From DALYLB01 sp046154695 (GTDB taxonomy: Bacteria > Acidobacteriota > Blastocatellia > RBC074): a stretch of 7,967 nucleotides of DNA. Below are positions 6,386 through 7,967 of this stretch, piece by piece. The number at the start of each line of letters is the position of its first letter. Within the stretch, counting starts at the first letter, position 1. The notes beneath the pieces were generated by a model, which saw only the letters and a list, made by a program, of their open reading frames with translations, had not been told where the DNA came from and did not search any database. The position numbers and the translations under genes were made by a program. The stretch spans positions 1 to 7,967 of the forward strand of contig JBJXFI010000369.1 of the NCBI GenBank assembly GCA_046154695.1, written 5' to 3'.

Positions 6386-7789
6386 TTAGAAATTGATCAT
6401 ATGCCCTTCGAGCCCATGCGCGGCCTCCTTGATGGCCTCGCTGAGGGTCGGATGGGCATGGACGTTGCGCGCGATCTCGTGCGGCGTAAGTTCGGCGAAG
6501 CGAGCCAGCGTCAGTTCGGGCAGCAGCTCCGTGACGTCGGGGCCGATCAGGTGGGCGCCGAGAATCTCGCCGTACTTCTTTTCGCTGATCAGCTTGACGA
6601 AGCCGGTGGCATCGCCGAGCCCATGCGCCTTCCCGTTGGCGGTGAAGGGGAACCTGGCCACGTTGATCTCGTAGCCGCGCTCGCGCGCCTGTTTCTCGGT
6701 ATAGCCGAAGCTGGCGATCTGGGGCTGGCAATAGGTCGCGCGGGGCATCATGTCGAATTCGAGCGTGATGGTATCGGCGCCGGCGATATTCTCGGCGGCG
6801 ATCACGCCCATGGCCTCGGCCACGTGGGCGAGCATCAGCTTGGCGGTGACGTCGCCGATGGCGTAGATGTGGGGGACGCTGGTCCGCATCTTGTCGTCGA
6901 TTCCGATCGCGCCCCGGTCGGTCAATTTCACGCCGGTCTTCTCCAGGCCGTACCCCTCGGTGCGCGGTTTGAAGCCGATCGCCTGCATGACCTTCTCCGC
7001 CTCGATCACCTGCTGCTTCCCGTCCGGCGTCGTCACGGTGACGCGGACGTTGCGCCCGGTATCCTCGATGTTGTCGACGCGCGTGCCGGTCATGACCTTG
7101 ATGCCGTTGCGTTTGTACTGGCGCAGCAGCTCGGCTGAGACATCCTCGTCTTCGAGCGGAACCATGCGATCCAGGAACTCGACGATCGTCACATCCACGC
7201 CGTAATTGCTCATCACGTACGCGAACTCGACGCCGATCGCCCCCGCGCCGGCGATGATGATGCTCGCGGGAAGCTTCTCTTCCATGATCTGCTCTTCGTA
7301 CGTGACCACGCGCTCGCTCAATTTCGATCCCGGAATCAACCGCGTCGTCGAGCCCGCCGCGATGATGCAATGCTTGAACCGAAGCGTCTCGCTCGCCCCG
7401 GAATTGAGCTGCACCGAGATCGAATGCGGATCGTTGAAGGTCGCCCACCCGTCATATTCATCGATCTTGTTCTTCTTCATCAGGAAGTGGACGCCCTTGA
7501 CGCGCCCGTCGGCCACCTTGCGGCTGCGGCGGAACGCCTCTCCGTAATCGAAGCTGACGCTCCCCTCGATCCTGATGCCGAAGGTCCTGGTCTCGTGCTT
7601 CAGAATATGCGCCAGTTCCGCATTGCGCAGCAGCGCCTTCGAGGGGATGCAGCCCACGTTCAGGCAGACGCCGCCCCAATATTGCTTCTCCACCACGGCC
7701 GCCTTCAGCCCCAACTGGCTGGCCCGAATCGCCGCGACGTATCCTCCCGGCCCCGCCCCCAACACCACAACATCGTACTCTTTGCTCAT
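6386..7789 (-). CDS. lpdA: Dihydrolipoamide dehydrogenase (E3), FAD-dependent
   Basis: A 467-residue pyridine nucleotide-disulfide oxidoreductase that reoxidises dihydrolipoamide with NAD+ in 2-oxoacid dehydrogenase or glycine cleavage complexes. Visible features: FAD-binding GAGPGG (11-16), redox disulfide Cys42/Cys47 in GGVCLNVGCIPSK, NAD-binding GAGAIG (181-186), the second FAD motif YAIGDV, and the C-terminal dimer-interface catalytic pair His446/Glu451 in HAHPTLSEA. Length and motifs are full and typical. The ATG at 7789 is chosen because GGGAGAA lies just upstream and the family N-terminus (SKEYDVVVLGAG) begins there; an ATG at 7852 would add 21 residues unlike the family. It is convergent with the carrier gene, only 37 bp apart, with no lipoyl-complex genes visible, so a direct link to the sulfur genes is not shown. 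Confidence 0.95.
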   Translation of the reverse strand: MSKEYDVVVLGAGPGGYVAAIRASQLGLKAAVVEKQYWGGVCLNVGCIPSKALLRNAELAHILKHETRTFGIRIEGSVSFDYGEAFRRSRKVADGRVKGVHFLMKKNKIDEYDGWATFNDPHSISVQLNSGASETLRFKHCIIAAGSTTRLIPGSKLSERVVTYEEQIMEEKLPASIIIAGAGAIGVEFAYVMSNYGVDVTIVEFLDRMVPLEDEDVSAELLRQYKRNGIKVMTGTRVDNIEDTGRNVRVTVTTPDGKQQVIEAEKVMQAIGFKPRTEGYGLEKTGVKLTDRGAIGIDDKMRTSVPHIYAIGDVTAKLMLAHVAEAMGVIAAENIAGADTITLEFDMMPRATYCQPQIASFGYTEKQARERGYEINVARFPFTANGKAHGLGDATGFVKLISEKKYGEILGAHLIGPDVTELLPELTLARFAELTPHEIARNVHAHPTLSEAIKEAAHGLEGHMINF

Positions 7790-7889
7790 TCGGTTCTCCC
7801 GGATTGTAGAAAATGATGATGATTGGAATCGCATACTTTGCCATATCGACACGCCACAGCCAACCCGTTCGGAGCTGCGCCTTCATGCC

Positions 7890-7967
7890 GGGTGTGATTA
7901 AAAGTGGGACACAAGAGCCCCGATAGGGGCGATGGATGGTAGCCGGCGGTGAAGCGAAGCGTAACCG
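7890..7967. repeat. Second copy of the palindrome-rich repeat element, cut by the window edge
   Basis: It starts with the same terminal sequence as the element at 31 (GGGTGTGATTA, then AAGTGGGACACA), continues with the GCCCC/GGGGC hairpin (7917-7930), whose stem is kept while its loop differs, and then 30 bases identical to positions 80-109. The rest lies outside the window. It is in the same orientation as the left copy and stands about 100 bp upstream of the lpdA start. Confidence 0.75.

Overview
This GC-rich bacterial window is a compact module for protein-thiocarboxylate sulfur transfer. It has dense operons, good Shine-Dalgarno sites and several short palindromic repeat families. The lineage cannot be fixed from 8 kb. 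SAM-II-type leaders are best known from Alphaproteobacteria, but the repeat-rich, high-GC style also fits uncultivated groups such as Planctomycetes-like bacteria, so I leave taxonomy open.

Layout. Positions 31-322 hold a palindrome-rich repeat element with inverted ends, and a second, truncated copy runs off the right edge (7890-7967). On the minus strand, one apparent operon reads from a strong promoter at about 4300-4327: a 1-Cys peroxiredoxin (4140-3505), a CysM-type cysteine synthase (3492-2578), a Mec-type JAMM metalloprotease (2581-2162), then a REPIN-like repeat pair, then a three-domain fusion of ubiquitin-like sulfur carrier, MoeB/ThiF-type E1 and rhodanese (1910-444). This is the CysO/MoeZ/Mec/CysM cysteine route of mycobacteria, with carrier and activating enzyme joined in one chain.

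On the plus strand, a leader of about 400 nt (4363-4791) contains two tandem SAM-II-like riboswitch cores, each followed by an intrinsic terminator. They precede a threonine-synthase-family PLP enzyme (4792-6036) and a second free-standing ubiquitin-like carrier (6070-6348) whose encoded C-terminus is Gly-Gly-Cys. A dihydrolipoamide dehydrogenase (7789-6386, minus) lies convergent to these.

How the genes may work together (inference). The E1/rhodanese half of the fusion would charge both carriers as thiocarboxylates. The fused carrier with CysM and Mec would make cysteine. The SAM-controlled pair would make a methionine precursor: the threonine-synthase-like enzyme may be a carrier-dependent homocysteine synthase, perhaps acting on O-phosphohomoserine. 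Mec would trim the extra Cys from the second carrier and release the amino acid products. SAM control of a threonine-synthase plus carrier pair is the most unusual and testable feature here.
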